This document shows positions 10,698-21,074 of a DNA stretch of 64,000 bases, one piece after another. The stretch is from Erodium maritimum. Taxonomy: Eukaryota > Streptophyta > Magnoliopsida > Geraniales > Geraniaceae. The notes beneath the pieces are model-generated. The model saw nothing but the letters and a program-made list of their open reading frames with translations. It searched no databases and was not told the DNA's origin. Both the position numbers and the translations under genes were made by a program. Position 1 is the stretch's first letter, and each line of letters begins with the position of its first letter. Location of the stretch: NCBI GenBank assembly GCA_963921825.1, contig OY997588.1, positions 55,994,803-56,058,802 on the forward strand, in the 5' to 3' direction.

Positions 10698-12385
10698 TGT
10701 TAGTCTTAGTGCCCGTAGTTCAATCCTAAATGTCCAAATGTATATATCATCGTTAGCAATAAAATTAAAGCGGCTTTATATTACTTATGTGTTGGAGTAA
10801 TATATCGATGTGTGCTCTGATCTATGCCCACCATGCGAATAGAACCATAGATCGAGATAGATCACACTCGATGGGTCCCTAGTCAACAAAGCTTCACTAG
10901 AAGCGACTAGTATGAAAGATGGCTCTTTATGGCTTACGTTCTGTTAGTCATTGGAATGGGATTCCGGAGTCTGATCATAGATATCATGTGGGACATGATA
11001 TTGGACGACCCGCCCTGAATATGTGCCATAGATTAAGTCATGAACATATTCAGTGTTGTAGCTTGTCATGTATCCTTAGACCAAGGAGTCTTTGTGATCG
11101 CTATGTAGTCAACAACTGAGTTTGACCTGAGCCTAACGTTGTCCGTAACAGGGCTTCCATAACGGCCAGGATTGGCTTGGGGATGGGCTACATGAGTGAC
11201 ACGAAAGACGGCTAAGGGATTTATCCCTCATACTAAGGTATGGGAAAGATATCGGTTCTCGGCCGCTTGATCGAGAGTGACTGAAAGAATAGCATGGCCA
11301 TGCACATGATACTGGGTATCATATCTTCAGTCATCTCACATATCAAGGAACGGTGATTGAGAATAATAAGGATGACGGCTCTATGCCTTATCTCAATCAG
11401 GATATCGGAGATAAAAGGATAATGACAGGGACGACGGAAAGGTTAGAATCGATAGGGTCGATTCGTTATGTAATGTCGGGCAATACTAAAGTCTCGTTAG
11501 TTGCCACTTAAATAGGATCAAGTAAAATGGGATTTTACGTTGATCTATTGACATGCATAAACCTAAGGGTCACACCGGAGGATGAAACTCATTGACACAT
11601 TTATGGAGAATGGCCAAAAGGGAGTTGTCTCGGGACATGACCAAAACTGGGTTTTGGGTCATGTGCCCGTAAGTGAATAGGACTTTACGGATCGAGACAA
11701 GGCTTGGAGTCTTGGGATTGATCGCGTCGGATAATGTTGGACATTTCCGGTATGGAAGGCTTGGAGGCGATGAGCGAATCACGGGACCTCGTTGGAAATG
11801 GCCACGGGCCATGTTCCAAGAGGCCCATGAAAGGCCCATGCAACCAAGGCCCATGGAACTAATTAATCAAGTCTTGATTAATTAGTACTAAGTAAGCAAG
11901 ACAAGGATTAAGGTGTTGGTGATTCACCACCTAACCCAATCTTGTCTTGCCATACTTTGTCCTATTTACACCTTACTTGACACCATACTTGTCCCATGCC
12001 TTTAGTTGGACAAGTATGGGTTTTGTTATGTTTAAGTCATCTTTTTTCAACATAACAAACACAAGACAAGAATAGGAAACACATTTTCTCTCCCTCTTCC
12101 ATGGCCATTTCGGGTTTGGCTAGTTTCCTCCTCCATTTTTGTGTTCTTGAGTCCTCAAAGAGAAGAACTACGTGGCTTTGATTCCCATGTGGATACGTAG
12201 GCGTCTTGGAGACTCAAGCCAATCATTCGTTACCCGGTGTTCTTGTTTTGGTAAGAACTAGTGCTGAATTTTTCTCTTGTGAATCCATTCTTTGTTAGTT
12301 GTTTCATGGTTTTAATCGTCTCTTGGTTTTCCTTGATTTTCCGCTGCGAGTTGGTTCATCTCCAACCCTACCTCGAGACCCAACA
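10698..12385 (+). repeat. Copia copy B 3' LTR
   Basis: 1688 bp, same length as the 5' LTR and, as far as I could read, without a single difference. It ends CCCAACA, followed by the CGCCC duplication at 12386-12390. Confidence 0.96.
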
Positions 12386-14423
12386 CGCCCTTCCTTAGAT
12401 CATCCAGGTTTCCTGATGAAGGCGCAGTCCTACTGCCCTTCTTCAGATCATCCAGGCTATTTGATGAAGGCGCAGTCCCACTGCCCTTCTTCAGATCAGC
12501 CGTGAACTTCCTGTAATCCTGGTTCCAATGACCAGGTTGTTGGCAGTAGAAGCAGACATTCTTAGCTGTCTCATCTTTCCTGCCAAGTGCGCATGGGCCC
12601 AGCCCTTGCCACTTCCAATTCCCTTGTTGACCATCAGAATATCCTTGGATCCCAGATCCCAGAGATATTCTTCTCAGCAGTTAATGACAGTTCATGTAAC
12701 TCTGATATGGTCTTAGAGACAGCCTTGTCAAGGACATATTCTTTGCGTTCAGACTTGAGGACTATCCTCAAAATTCTGTACCAGTCCAAATAGTTTGTCC
12801 CATTTAGCTTGACCCTGTCAAGAATGGTTTTTAATGACAAACTATTAATGTTCGCTGAATTTGCCATTTGATCTACAACAGATAAAATTCAATCAGTAAA
12901 CTGAATAAATTTTATGAAGATCAAGCTTAAACACCAACAATCAATTCTAAACCTTTAGAATCTGAAACCAAGATCCTTGATTCACTCGATTAAGATGAAC
13001 TAATGCTCACCACTTAATCGAGCTATGTAGGTAGGACTCCATCCAATCACATCCAATGTGACTCTTGGCTAGGGTATGTACTTATGTACACGACTTACCC
13101 TATCTGTTACCCTAGCTCAACCTCAGGCCGAGAATCGTAGTCGGGTCCACCAATTTTCAACTATGGCTCGTCACTATGTAGGTGCTCCGCTAATGCACAC
13201 GACACCCACATATGTCGTCCAAACCTACTACCCCGCTTCCCCATGGATGCTCCGCTAATGCGCACGACACCCATAGGACGGGGAGGTAGTAAGGTGTTGA
13301 TGATTGGGAGGTATCGGACATGACCCGCTTTTACTTGTCCAGTTGTGTTCAAAACTTTGGCACATCCTAGATGCGATGAGCACATCAACTACATTCCAAA
13401 TGCAATGATGCCTCAAATTACATCCAATGTAATTCTTCCTTTGAACCCTTCAACTACATCCAATGCAATGACGGTTCTAAGGGTTCACACACAAGGATTA
13501 AAATTCCAATTTTATCTTTGCATGTGAGGTGATATGCTCGGTAAATAAAGTTAAGCATGCAATTCTAAAACACATAGAATTAATCATGCATAAACTAAAC
13601 CAAGCATAAAGCGATAAATGTGCACATAATAGCCCCCTAAACTAACTCCCACTAGCTTCTTGAGCTCCACCGACACTAAGCCGATGCCAACACCCGAAAA
13701 GCCACCAAATGACCTTTTCGCCCTTTCTTCGTCTTGAGTAAAATATTACAATTTAATACAGGACTCGCAGGTCGGGAATAAATAAATATTACAAACAAGT
13801 GGTTCGACGACCACACCTTGAAAGAATAATTACACGCTAACTCTAACGGCTCGCAGGCCGTGAAAAGCGATAAATAATTAAATCGAGCTCGGGGCTATTA
13901 TGTACACCATGCCAACATCACATCACACATCGTGTTATCAAACAAGCATGTTATCAAACATCATGTGATTTTCCGGTTTTAATTAATAGCCAAGTTTCGA
14001 AATTTTTTGATGCTCGGTTTATCGAAACCGTTCAAAAATGAAACTTTTGAACATTTGATCTTCGAGTTCATCATGACGGTTCCAAACTCGTCATAACTAA
14101 CAAAACGGTTTAGCCTTGGCATATCAACCATCCAATGGTCATGCTTGGCCTAGCTCCGTCCAACGGAGCCCCGTTCAGTCCCGGTTTCGGCTCCCCGAGA
14201 GTCCCGCTCCCGAGACCCGAAAAATCAAATTTTTTTCAAAATTTACAGATTTGAAATAATTTTAAAAAAATCATTTTACATGTATTAAATCCATAAACAA
14301 TAATTTAAAACATGTTATCAAACAATTTAGCAAAACAACATGCCAAAAACGAAACTTTCAAGCAAAACTGAAACTTTGAACACCGTCTTGTGAATCCCGA
14401 AGGTAGCACGGCTCTGATACCAC
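12386..14423 (-). mobile_element. Copia copy A, right part (gag and leader)
   Basis: Continuation of copy A after the copy B insertion; the first five bases are the duplicated CGCCC. On the minus strand it gives the leader, then gag with start at 12867 (MANSANINSL), the same internal gag deletion as copy B, the zinc-knuckle region near 12530-12580, and the 45-48-bp repeat region at 12391-12510, where the insertion happened. The gag is broken by stop and frameshift like that of copy B. Confidence 0.93.
14411..14422 (-). other. Primer binding site of copy A
   Basis: Reverse complement of TGGTATCAGAGC, one base inside the 5' LTR that begins (in + coordinates) at 14424. Confidence 0.93.
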
Positions 14424-14996
14424 TGTTGGGTCTCGAGGTAGGGTTGGAGATGAACCAACTCGCAGCGGAAAATCAATGAAAACCAAGAGACAATTAGAAC
14501 CATGAAACAACTAACAAAGAATGGATTAACAAGAGAAAAATTCAGCACTAGTTCTTACCAAAACAAGAACACCGGTTAACGAATGATTGACTTGAGTCTC
14601 CAAGACGCCTACGTATCCACATGGGAATCAAAGCCACGTAGTTCTTCTCTTTGAGGACTCAAGAACACAAAAATGGAGGAGGAAACTAGCCAAACCCGAA
14701 ATGGCCATGGAAGAGGGAGAGAAAAATGTGTTTCCTATTCTTGTCTTGTCTTTGTTATGTTGAAAAAAGATGACTTAAACATAACAAAACCCATACTTGT
14801 CCAACTAAAGGCATGGGACAAGTATGGTGTCAAGTAAGGTGTAAATAGGACAAAGTATGGCAAGACAAGATTGGGTTAGGTGGTGAATCACCAACACCTT
14901 AATCCTTCTCTTGCTTACTTAGTACTAATTAATCAAGACTTGATTAATTAGTTCCATGGGCCTTGGTTGCATGGGCCTTTCATGGGCCTCTTGGAA
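14424..14996 (-). repeat. Copia copy A 5' LTR, truncated
   Basis: Only the inner 573 bp (the U5-side end) of the 1688-bp LTR remain. Homology stops after CATGGGCCTCTTGGAA and passes without spacer into Gypsy LTR sequence. No duplication or LTR terminus is present at the junction, so this is a deletion or recombination boundary and not an insertion edge. Confidence 0.9.
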
Positions 14997-17258
14997 AACA
15001 CCAAAGGTAAAGACACGGGTTCGACAACCCTATGGGCACTCATGGCCACCCAAAACACCAAAGGTAATGACACGGGTTCGACAACCCCACAGGCACTCAT
15101 GGCCACCCAAGACTCCAACAGTAAAGACACGGGTTCAACAACCCTACGGGCACTCATGGCCACCCAAAACACCAAAGGTAATGACACGGGTTCGACAACC
15201 CCACGGGCACTCATGGCCACCCAAAACACCAAAGGTAATGACACGGGTTCGACAACCCCACGGGCACTCATGGCCACCCAAGACTCCAACAGTAAAGACA
15301 CGGGTTCAACAACCCTACGGGCACTCATGTCCACCCAAAACACCAAAGGTAAAGACACGGGTTCGACAACCCTACGGGCACTCATGGCCACCCAAAACAC
15401 CAAATAAACAATCAACCTCCGGCATAACCAATGCCTCTAACAATCCTAATATCAACAGTTTCTCAATCAACCTCCGGGCATGGTCATATGCCTCTAGTAC
15501 TCCTAATATCGATAAGTTCACAATCAACCTCCGGGCATGGTCATATGCCTCCAGTAATTCTAGTATCGCTAAGTTCACTGCTCCTACGACACTACTAAGT
15601 GTCACATGCTTTGCTAATAATTTCTACGCTCCCGTATCATGCCTTTCTAATATTCGATAACCTAATTAACCCACGACACCCCGGTGTCACATGCAATTCT
15701 ACAGTTAACTTTCCCTAGTCAGGACCGAGATCTGGCTACTTTTCCCTACCTCGTGCGTGTTCTCCCAAAAGCCAACCAACGAGCTCCGGTGATGATCTCA
15801 GTCACTCACCCAGCTTTCCCTTGCCTCGGTCCGCGGCACGATCTAAAAGAACACAATTTTAAAGGCACTTAACAACTCGCAGGAATAAACTGAAAATCAT
15901 TAAACTTGATGCCCAAACTTAACCTCGACGATGTCGATCACTCCCAAACTTCCCAATTACTCGACATTGTCGATAAGGGACCCGTAAAGGCCCGATTCGC
16001 CCGACATGGCGAATCTGCCCGGGTTTTGTAAATGCCCTTCCGGGGCTCCAAAAATTCCCGTTTTCGTTTCTACGGTCTTAGAATAATTCAAGGGTCCCAA
16101 TGTACTTGACAAAATCGAATTCCGACTTCCGAGTCAATTAATTAACGTTTCAAGTTTCTAAAACCCGTTAATTATAACTTTTCCAATTTAATTCCAATTT
16201 TCGATTCGGTTAGGGATAAATGGTCCAGGGAACGTTTTAAACCACCCGAACACAAAACCCGATCACCCGAGCACGTGGGCCCCACCCGGACCAACTTGGC
16301 CGTGGGCCCTAGGCTCAAAATGGGGCTCGGCCACCATGGTGGTGGCTGGTCCCAGCTCCGGCTAGCCACCCCATGGCCGGCCGGCCACCACCCACAGTGG
16401 CCAGAGCTCCTCCCGAGCTCCCGGTCACCGGAAAACGTTCCCCTTCCCCTCCAAACACCTCCAAAACGTCTCCAACACCTCCCCAACCTCAATACAACCC
16501 TAAACTAATAGTTTTACACAAACCTTAACTTCCAAAATTAATCAAAACGAGAATCGATTCGGTGTATACCGTAGAGGAGGATGAGGGGAGTGCACTTCCT
16601 CCTAGCCTTGAGACGATCCAAGGGTGGAGATGACGTGAATAGTGCTCCAAACCCTAGCTTTCTCTCTTTTCTTCTTCTCCTTCTCTCCCTTTCTTCTCTC
16701 TTCTTTCTCTTTCTAAAACAACTAACTCATTTTTCTTTTTTTTTCTTTTTTTTGATATATGGTCGGCCATCTATAGCCCCCCACCACTCATTTTCCCCCC
16801 AAAACTAACACCACCACTTGTTGGACAAGTGGCAAGGTGGGTCCCACACCTTTTGGAAAATATCTACTTGATATTTTCCAATCAGATTCGCGAAAATCGG
16901 ACGTTTCGGGACCCGAACGGGCACTTTTTCCAAGAAATTACGAGACTTGGCGGGCTACAAGGAAACGGCTCAACTAAGATCGCTGCGACGACGGCTAAGC
17001 TTTTTGGATCCAAAACGGTCCTCGAATGGACCAAAACGTCGCTCGGTTGACTTTTCCAGCGAAAAGTCAACATTTCCCAAATTGATCAGAAAGTTGCCAT
17101 GAGTCCCCTGGAACTCACTTTGGTCAATATCGGGGTCAACTTAAGTCCGGTATGACCCTCGGGGTCCAATTCCGGTTCAATTCAGTGTCTGCTCAAAAAA
17201 TTTAAATTTTCCTGTTTTTCGCAGGTTTGACTGGCGTTGACCGGGAGTGGTTATTACA
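14997..17258. repeat. Partial Gypsy LTR (same family as 21075-31169)
   Basis: About 2.26 kb matching the LTRs of the gag-only element, compared with 22140-24481 and 28800-31169. It ends at the family terminus GGTTATTACA (17258), but its first ~1 kb is missing at the junction with copy A. It contains the 57-bp array, the CGACA-ATGTCG inverted repeat near 15928-15975, and a pyrimidine-rich stretch near 16660-16755. No internal region follows, so it is a solo-LTR-like remnant. Open frames in it are products of the repeat. Confidence 0.9.
15007..15405. repeat. 57-bp tandem array, 7 units
   Basis: Units start at 15007, 15064, 15121, 15178, 15235, 15292 and 15349, each beginning GTAATGACACGGGTTC or GTAAAGACACGGGTTC. 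Two alternating subtypes (ending ACACCAAAG or ACTCCAACA) suggest duplication of higher-order blocks. The period is 19 codons, so frames stay open across it on both strands; I do not regard those as genes. Confidence 0.97.
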
Positions 17259-17260
17259 GC

Positions 17261-17572
17261 GATGATTACTACCCTTTGAAAATTTTGGCTGCTTCAGTTA
17301 AGGATACCGTGTACCCCGTCCTAGATAATCCCGTGAAGTGGGAACTAGATGACGATCTGGATGGTGAATAATTTTTTACACCCGCATACACACCCAAGCG
17401 CGGTAGACCAAAAATTGTCAAGTACAACTCTGAAGGTGAGCACGGTATCCGCCATCGGAAGAGAATCAAGACAAAGATGTCAACCCCACTGGTGGAGATA
17501 AACGAGAAGGAAGAAGAAGAGGACGATGAAGACAGCAAGCTGAAGAATGAGGAAGAGGAAGACAAAGAATAA
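17261..17572 (+). pseudogene. MULE-type transposase C-terminal relic with acidic tail
   Basis: Starting right after the Gypsy LTR, a frame reads DDYYPLKILAASVKDTVYPV, a W two lines later, a TAA at 17369, then TPKRGRPKIVKY. The pattern of YY, IxPV, W and a P-x-R-GRPK end resembles the tail that follows the SWIM zinc finger in plant MULE transposases. It continues into a Glu/Asp/Lys-rich stretch to a stop at 17570. The upstream part is absent, replaced by the Gypsy LTR. Recognition rests on a short motif, so this is tentative. Confidence 0.45.
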
Positions 17573-17835
17573 AAAGACGAGGAAGAGGAAGTAGTCCAAG
17601 AGGAAGAGGAAGAGCACATTCAAAGGTCGAAGAGGAGAGAGGATGCATGAGTTGAAGATGAAGAGGAAGAGGACGAGTAGATACAAAAGTAGAAGAGGAG
17701 AGAGTAGAAGAGGTAAGAGGACACATCATTAGTGGAAGAGGACGAGGCAGAGGAAGAAGAAATGTATAAGAGGAGAGAGGATGCGTTATCAGTGGAAGAG
17801 GAGAAGGACGAGGTAGAGGAAGAGCTGGGAAGAAA
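17500..17835. repeat. GA-rich low-complexity tract
   Basis: Imperfect GAAGAGGAAGAGGA-type purine run on the + strand (pyrimidine run on -). The Ser/Leu-rich frames on the minus strand are shadows of it. Confidence 0.85.
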
Positions 17836-18775
17836 TAAATTCGTTAGAAACATATTTTGAGGGTTTGTAGTGAAATTCCCAATATCGTTCAAAACTTTCC
17901 ATATTTTGATGATCAAATTTATGTGTATGTAGCAAATATATTTCGAAGCGTACAATAAATGGTGACTATAATTCAAGAAGTTCAAGGCGGTTGTTCTAGA
18001 CCATGAAAAAGGTGATAAAGCTTTGCATGCATGACAACATGCAATAACTACCAAGGATGATGTGGTAAATTGTGTGCATGTTCGCCACACGTGTAACCTC
18101 GAGGCAATGGTGAAGCTAGCACAAACATGTATCAATGCGACAATGTCTAAACTGTTGTCGTGTGTATCACTATGACCAAGGCCAATTTGTGGTGTCGCAT
18201 GCCTTACATGCGACAAGAACCCGGTAAAGTCGTCGCTTATTACCTTTTGCGACTAGTCATTTGATACCAAAAATTTGCGACGGACAGCCAAGCTTGAGAA
18301 TTTGTTGATTCTCTAGGTTTCATAAGGTTAACTTTCGCAGTGCAACAAATCAAATGGCTTATCTTGATATTTAGCTCATCAACATTTTACTTGGGTTTCT
18401 TCCAATTTTAGATAAATTTTCACGTTATATAGTTGAACACAGTGGAAATTATGAATGTTCAAGACGTCATTGTACGCCAATGTCGAATTTACTTCTTCAA
18501 CCATGTCTTGAACTAAATCTTTTTTTTTTTACAAATAGAAAGATTCAGTAATAATATTAATAAACCTTACAAACCGTACATCATACGCGTTGCATCCACC
18601 GGTCGTTGTCGAGAAACACTGATTTTTACTTTTATCGGCAGGAATTATCGACTAGAGTAATAGAACTACTACTCCATAAACCTTATTTAAACTACTACTA
18701 CACAGAATTTAATAAATACATGCGAAATTTAATCTTTACTCCATACACTTTGTTTAAATGTTGTGAGAAGTCACA
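17836..18775. other. Interval without recognisable gene
   Basis: AT-rich, non-coding by inspection. Around 18200-18290 the sequence has several GTCGC/GCGAC motifs (for example GTCGTCGCTTATTACC and TTGCGACGGACAG) reminiscent of subterminal repeats in CACTA elements, but there are too few to call one. Confidence 0.5.
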
Positions 18776-18784
18776 TAATTTAAA
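18776..18784. repeat. MULE target site duplication, left
   Basis: TAATTTAAA, matching 36663-36671 exactly. Nine base pairs is the usual duplication length for Mutator-like elements. Confidence 0.9.
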
Positions 18785-18805
18785 GGGTTAACTCCATATA
18801 CTAAC
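18785..18805 (+). repeat. MULE terminal inverted repeat, left
   Basis: Outer 21 bp of the element; pairs with 36642-36662 with three mismatches. Confidence 0.85.
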
Positions 18806-19249
18806 GTTGTACTAAAGTCAACTGTCAAATCCGCACCCAAACTTTGAAAAATTGTCAAATAGTACCGGATTTCAAAACTTAATTACCAAAAACCATTAAT
18901 TACTGTTAAACCTGACTGTTTATGTGAACAGTGACTCATGTGCTTCTCACGTGGGTCATTTTGTATGTGTGAAATCACAAGATTGCCCTTTCATTTTCTT
19001 CTCTCTTGAAGCCTCAATTTGACTGTCTAACGTGTTTCTTCTCTCTTGTTAGTTTCAAATACCATTTTATAGGGAATCATAAGCGATTGGAAGTTTTGAA
19101 TCGATGGTTTATCTCAATCTAAGAAGCGTGATAGAGATTGCAAACATAAATAGCTCGAGAATAGAGTTTATGGCCCAAAGGATCATGTGATTGGAAGTTT
19201 TGTTCGGTGTAGATTTTCAGTTCATGATGTTGTTTAGGAATCCTCATAT

Positions 19250-19690
19250 TCTAGAGTTTATGAGCTGAAAATGCACAGATTATCGTGTTCCTGGGCTAAA
19301 AATCCCCAAATTGTAGGGTTGCTGAGAAAACAATCCCCAAATTCTAGGGTTTGTTTAAAAATCCCCAATTTCTAGGGTTTACTTGCCGAAAATCCCCAAA
19401 TTATAGGGTTTGTTTAAAAATCCCCAATTTCTAGTGTTTACAAGCTGAAATTCCCCAAATTCTATGGTTTGTTTTAAAACCCCCAAATTCTAGGGTTAAT
19501 GAGCTGAAAATCCCCATATTCTAGGGTTTATGAGCTGAAAGTCCCCATATTCTAGGGTTTATGAGCTGAAAATCCCCAAATGCTAGGGTTTATTAGCTGA
19601 AAATCTCCAAATGATAGGGTTTATGAGCTAAAAATCTCCAAATGATAGGGTTTGTTTTAAAATATCCAAATTCTAGGGTTCTTGAGCTAA
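19250..19690. repeat. 31-bp minisatellite with CTAGGGTTT core
   Basis: About 14 imperfect units of GAGCTGAAAATCCCCA followed by an A/T-rich spacer and CTAGGGTTTAT. Exact 31-bp steps are visible at 19501, 19532 and 19563. Some units replace GAGCTG with GTTTGTTTTA. It lies in the left arm of the MULE. Confidence 0.9.
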
Positions 19691-20052
19691 AAAACAAATT
19701 CATAATATGAAAGTGATAATTTTTTTGTTTGGGGATGGTGAATTGTTCAAGGATGGTGAATTGTGCAAGGATGGTGAATGGAGCAACTTATTTAGAAGAT
19801 GCTCTCAAAGACGAACAACGAAAGAATGAGGCTCTTCAAAACGAAAGAATGAAGCATATATCTGTTTAGTTTATGTTATGTGAATTGTGCAAGAATGGTG
19901 AATGCAGTTTTATATGTTGGTATGTAAAGAAAATTAGCAGATCATTAATACATATGAAGATTACTGTTACATAAATGACATTAACTAAATAGATACGGAA
20001 TGAATCTATGTTATAAATTGCAATATGGTTATGTTGAGTGAGTTCGTAGAAA

Positions 20053-20225
20053 CAATTCCAAGATCTCAGAAATATTTCAAGATCTCAGAAATATTTCAAG
20101 ATCTCAGACATATTTCAAGATCTCAGAATATTTCAAGATCTGAGACATATTTCAGAATCTCAGAATATTTCAAGATCTCATAAATATTTCAAGTTCTCAG
20201 AAATATTTCAAGATCTCAGAAATTG
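20053..20225. repeat. 19-20-bp array of AAGATCTCAGAAATATTTC
   Basis: Nine or ten units in which two small palindromes alternate: AGATCT and GAAATATTTC. Some units are one base shorter. A second array of the same unit in the same orientation is at 32146-32312, in the other arm of the MULE. Confidence 0.93.
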
Positions 20226-20330
20226 TACTTAGTAAAGGTCATTGAGTCCAAAAATGATCTGTAATGACCTTTGTTCCTACATATATATTTTGCTAGCATA
20301 AGAGCATAACAGTCAGGTTTGACGTTTGAC

Positions 20331-20421
20331 TTATTTATTTTGGAACAAAAATTACTGTAAAAAGATATATATCTAAGATAACCATCAATTTAGCGGATTT
20401 TTTTGTTCCAAAAATAAATAA
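20331..20421. repeat. Fold-back sequence, about 20-bp arms
   Basis: The arm TTATTTATTTTGGAACAAAA at 20331 is the reverse complement of sequence at about 20400-20421, with a ~50-bp loop. Likely a small hairpin or MITE remnant; no duplication was recognised. Confidence 0.6.
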
Positions 20422-20886
20422 AAGGGGTAAGTACATGACGTTTGACTTTCTACCAGATATGTACGTAGAAAAAAAATCATGCCGGGTTAGTTTTTGAGAC
20501 GAAAGATCATTAGGGGTCAATTTTTGTAGTTATTCTTAATATGGCCATTATCTACCGGAATAGGATCAGATTACACCTAATCTATTTTTTTGGCAATTAA
20601 ACAACCCAAAATAAATAAAGATTTATGAAAGAATATTTCAAGATGGGCCTCTAAAACCCAAAATCTGTAAGATGGGCCTCTAAAACCCAAAATTTGTAAG
20701 ATGGACCTCTACAACCCAAACCGAAAACATATACCCAAAACATTACACGTTCGTATCACCCAACTCGACGTTAGTATCTGCGTTCCCAAAATCTACAACT
20801 CGGCAACAACAATCGTTCTTCCTCTCGAAGGTTGAAGCTTCCCGTCTCCATCATCAACTCGTTAACAACAAATCTTCGCGGCAACT

Positions 20887-20971
20887 ATGGTAGTAATCTT
20901 CGCGGCAAATATGATTTCTGATTTGGGGAACTTTAAGAGGCTCACAGATTTGCCCGCACAAGAAATAAGGT
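20887..20971 (+). CDS. Possible first exon of the MULE-borne gene
   Basis: ATG at 20887 opens a frame (MVVIFAANMISDLGNFKRL...) of about 28 codons up to AAGGTATGC, a good donor site at 20971/20972. The upstream 150 bp look like a 5' leader (CAACAACAATC, TCTTCC). I recognise no family. It lies about 100 bp before the Gypsy insertion. If real it could belong to the same transcription unit as the ULP-like exon at 31588, which is on the same strand beyond the insertion. This is weakly supported. Confidence 0.3.
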
Positions 20972-21069
20972 ATGCTACTAATTTGACTTCTGATTTGACT
21001 ATGGAAGTGTCTTTAATACACATTAATTTAGTGAAGTTTCTTAGCTCAAGGAATGATTTCTTTTACAGT

Positions 21070-21074
21070 GCCAT
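21070..21074. repeat. Target site duplication of the Gypsy element, left
   Basis: GCCAT, repeated at 31170-31174 directly after the right LTR. Confidence 0.93.

Larger units (their letters stand above)
3926..12385 (+). mobile_element. Copia copy B, complete LTR retrotransposon
   Basis: Complete 8460-bp element: 5' LTR 3926-5613, tRNA-Met-type primer site 5615-5626, long leader, broken gag-pol about 7169-10546, polypurine tract 10683-10697, 3' LTR 10698-12385, flanked by CGCCC. Domain order protease-integrase-RT-RNase H identifies superfamily Copia. The two LTRs have equal length and I found no difference on reading them side by side, which indicates a very recent insertion. The coding region is nevertheless dead (gag deletion, no YVDD, integrase D to N and E to K, many stops), so I infer it moved with proteins supplied in trans. 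Confidence 0.97.

Noticed and set aside
15007-15405. CRISPR-like regular repeats
   Set aside because: Units are contiguous without unique spacers, in plant LTR DNA; a tandem array.
14956-15660. Long open frame (234 codons) and its overlapping frames on both strands
   Set aside because: Produced by the 57-bp tandem array, whose period is 19 codons, inside a Gypsy LTR; no protein family.
17269-18216. Ser/Leu-rich minus-strand frames
   Set aside because: Shadows of the GA-rich tract on the other strand.
18190-18300. CACTA-like subterminal motifs (GTCGC/GCGAC)
   Set aside because: Only a few copies, no CACTA terminus or transposase found.
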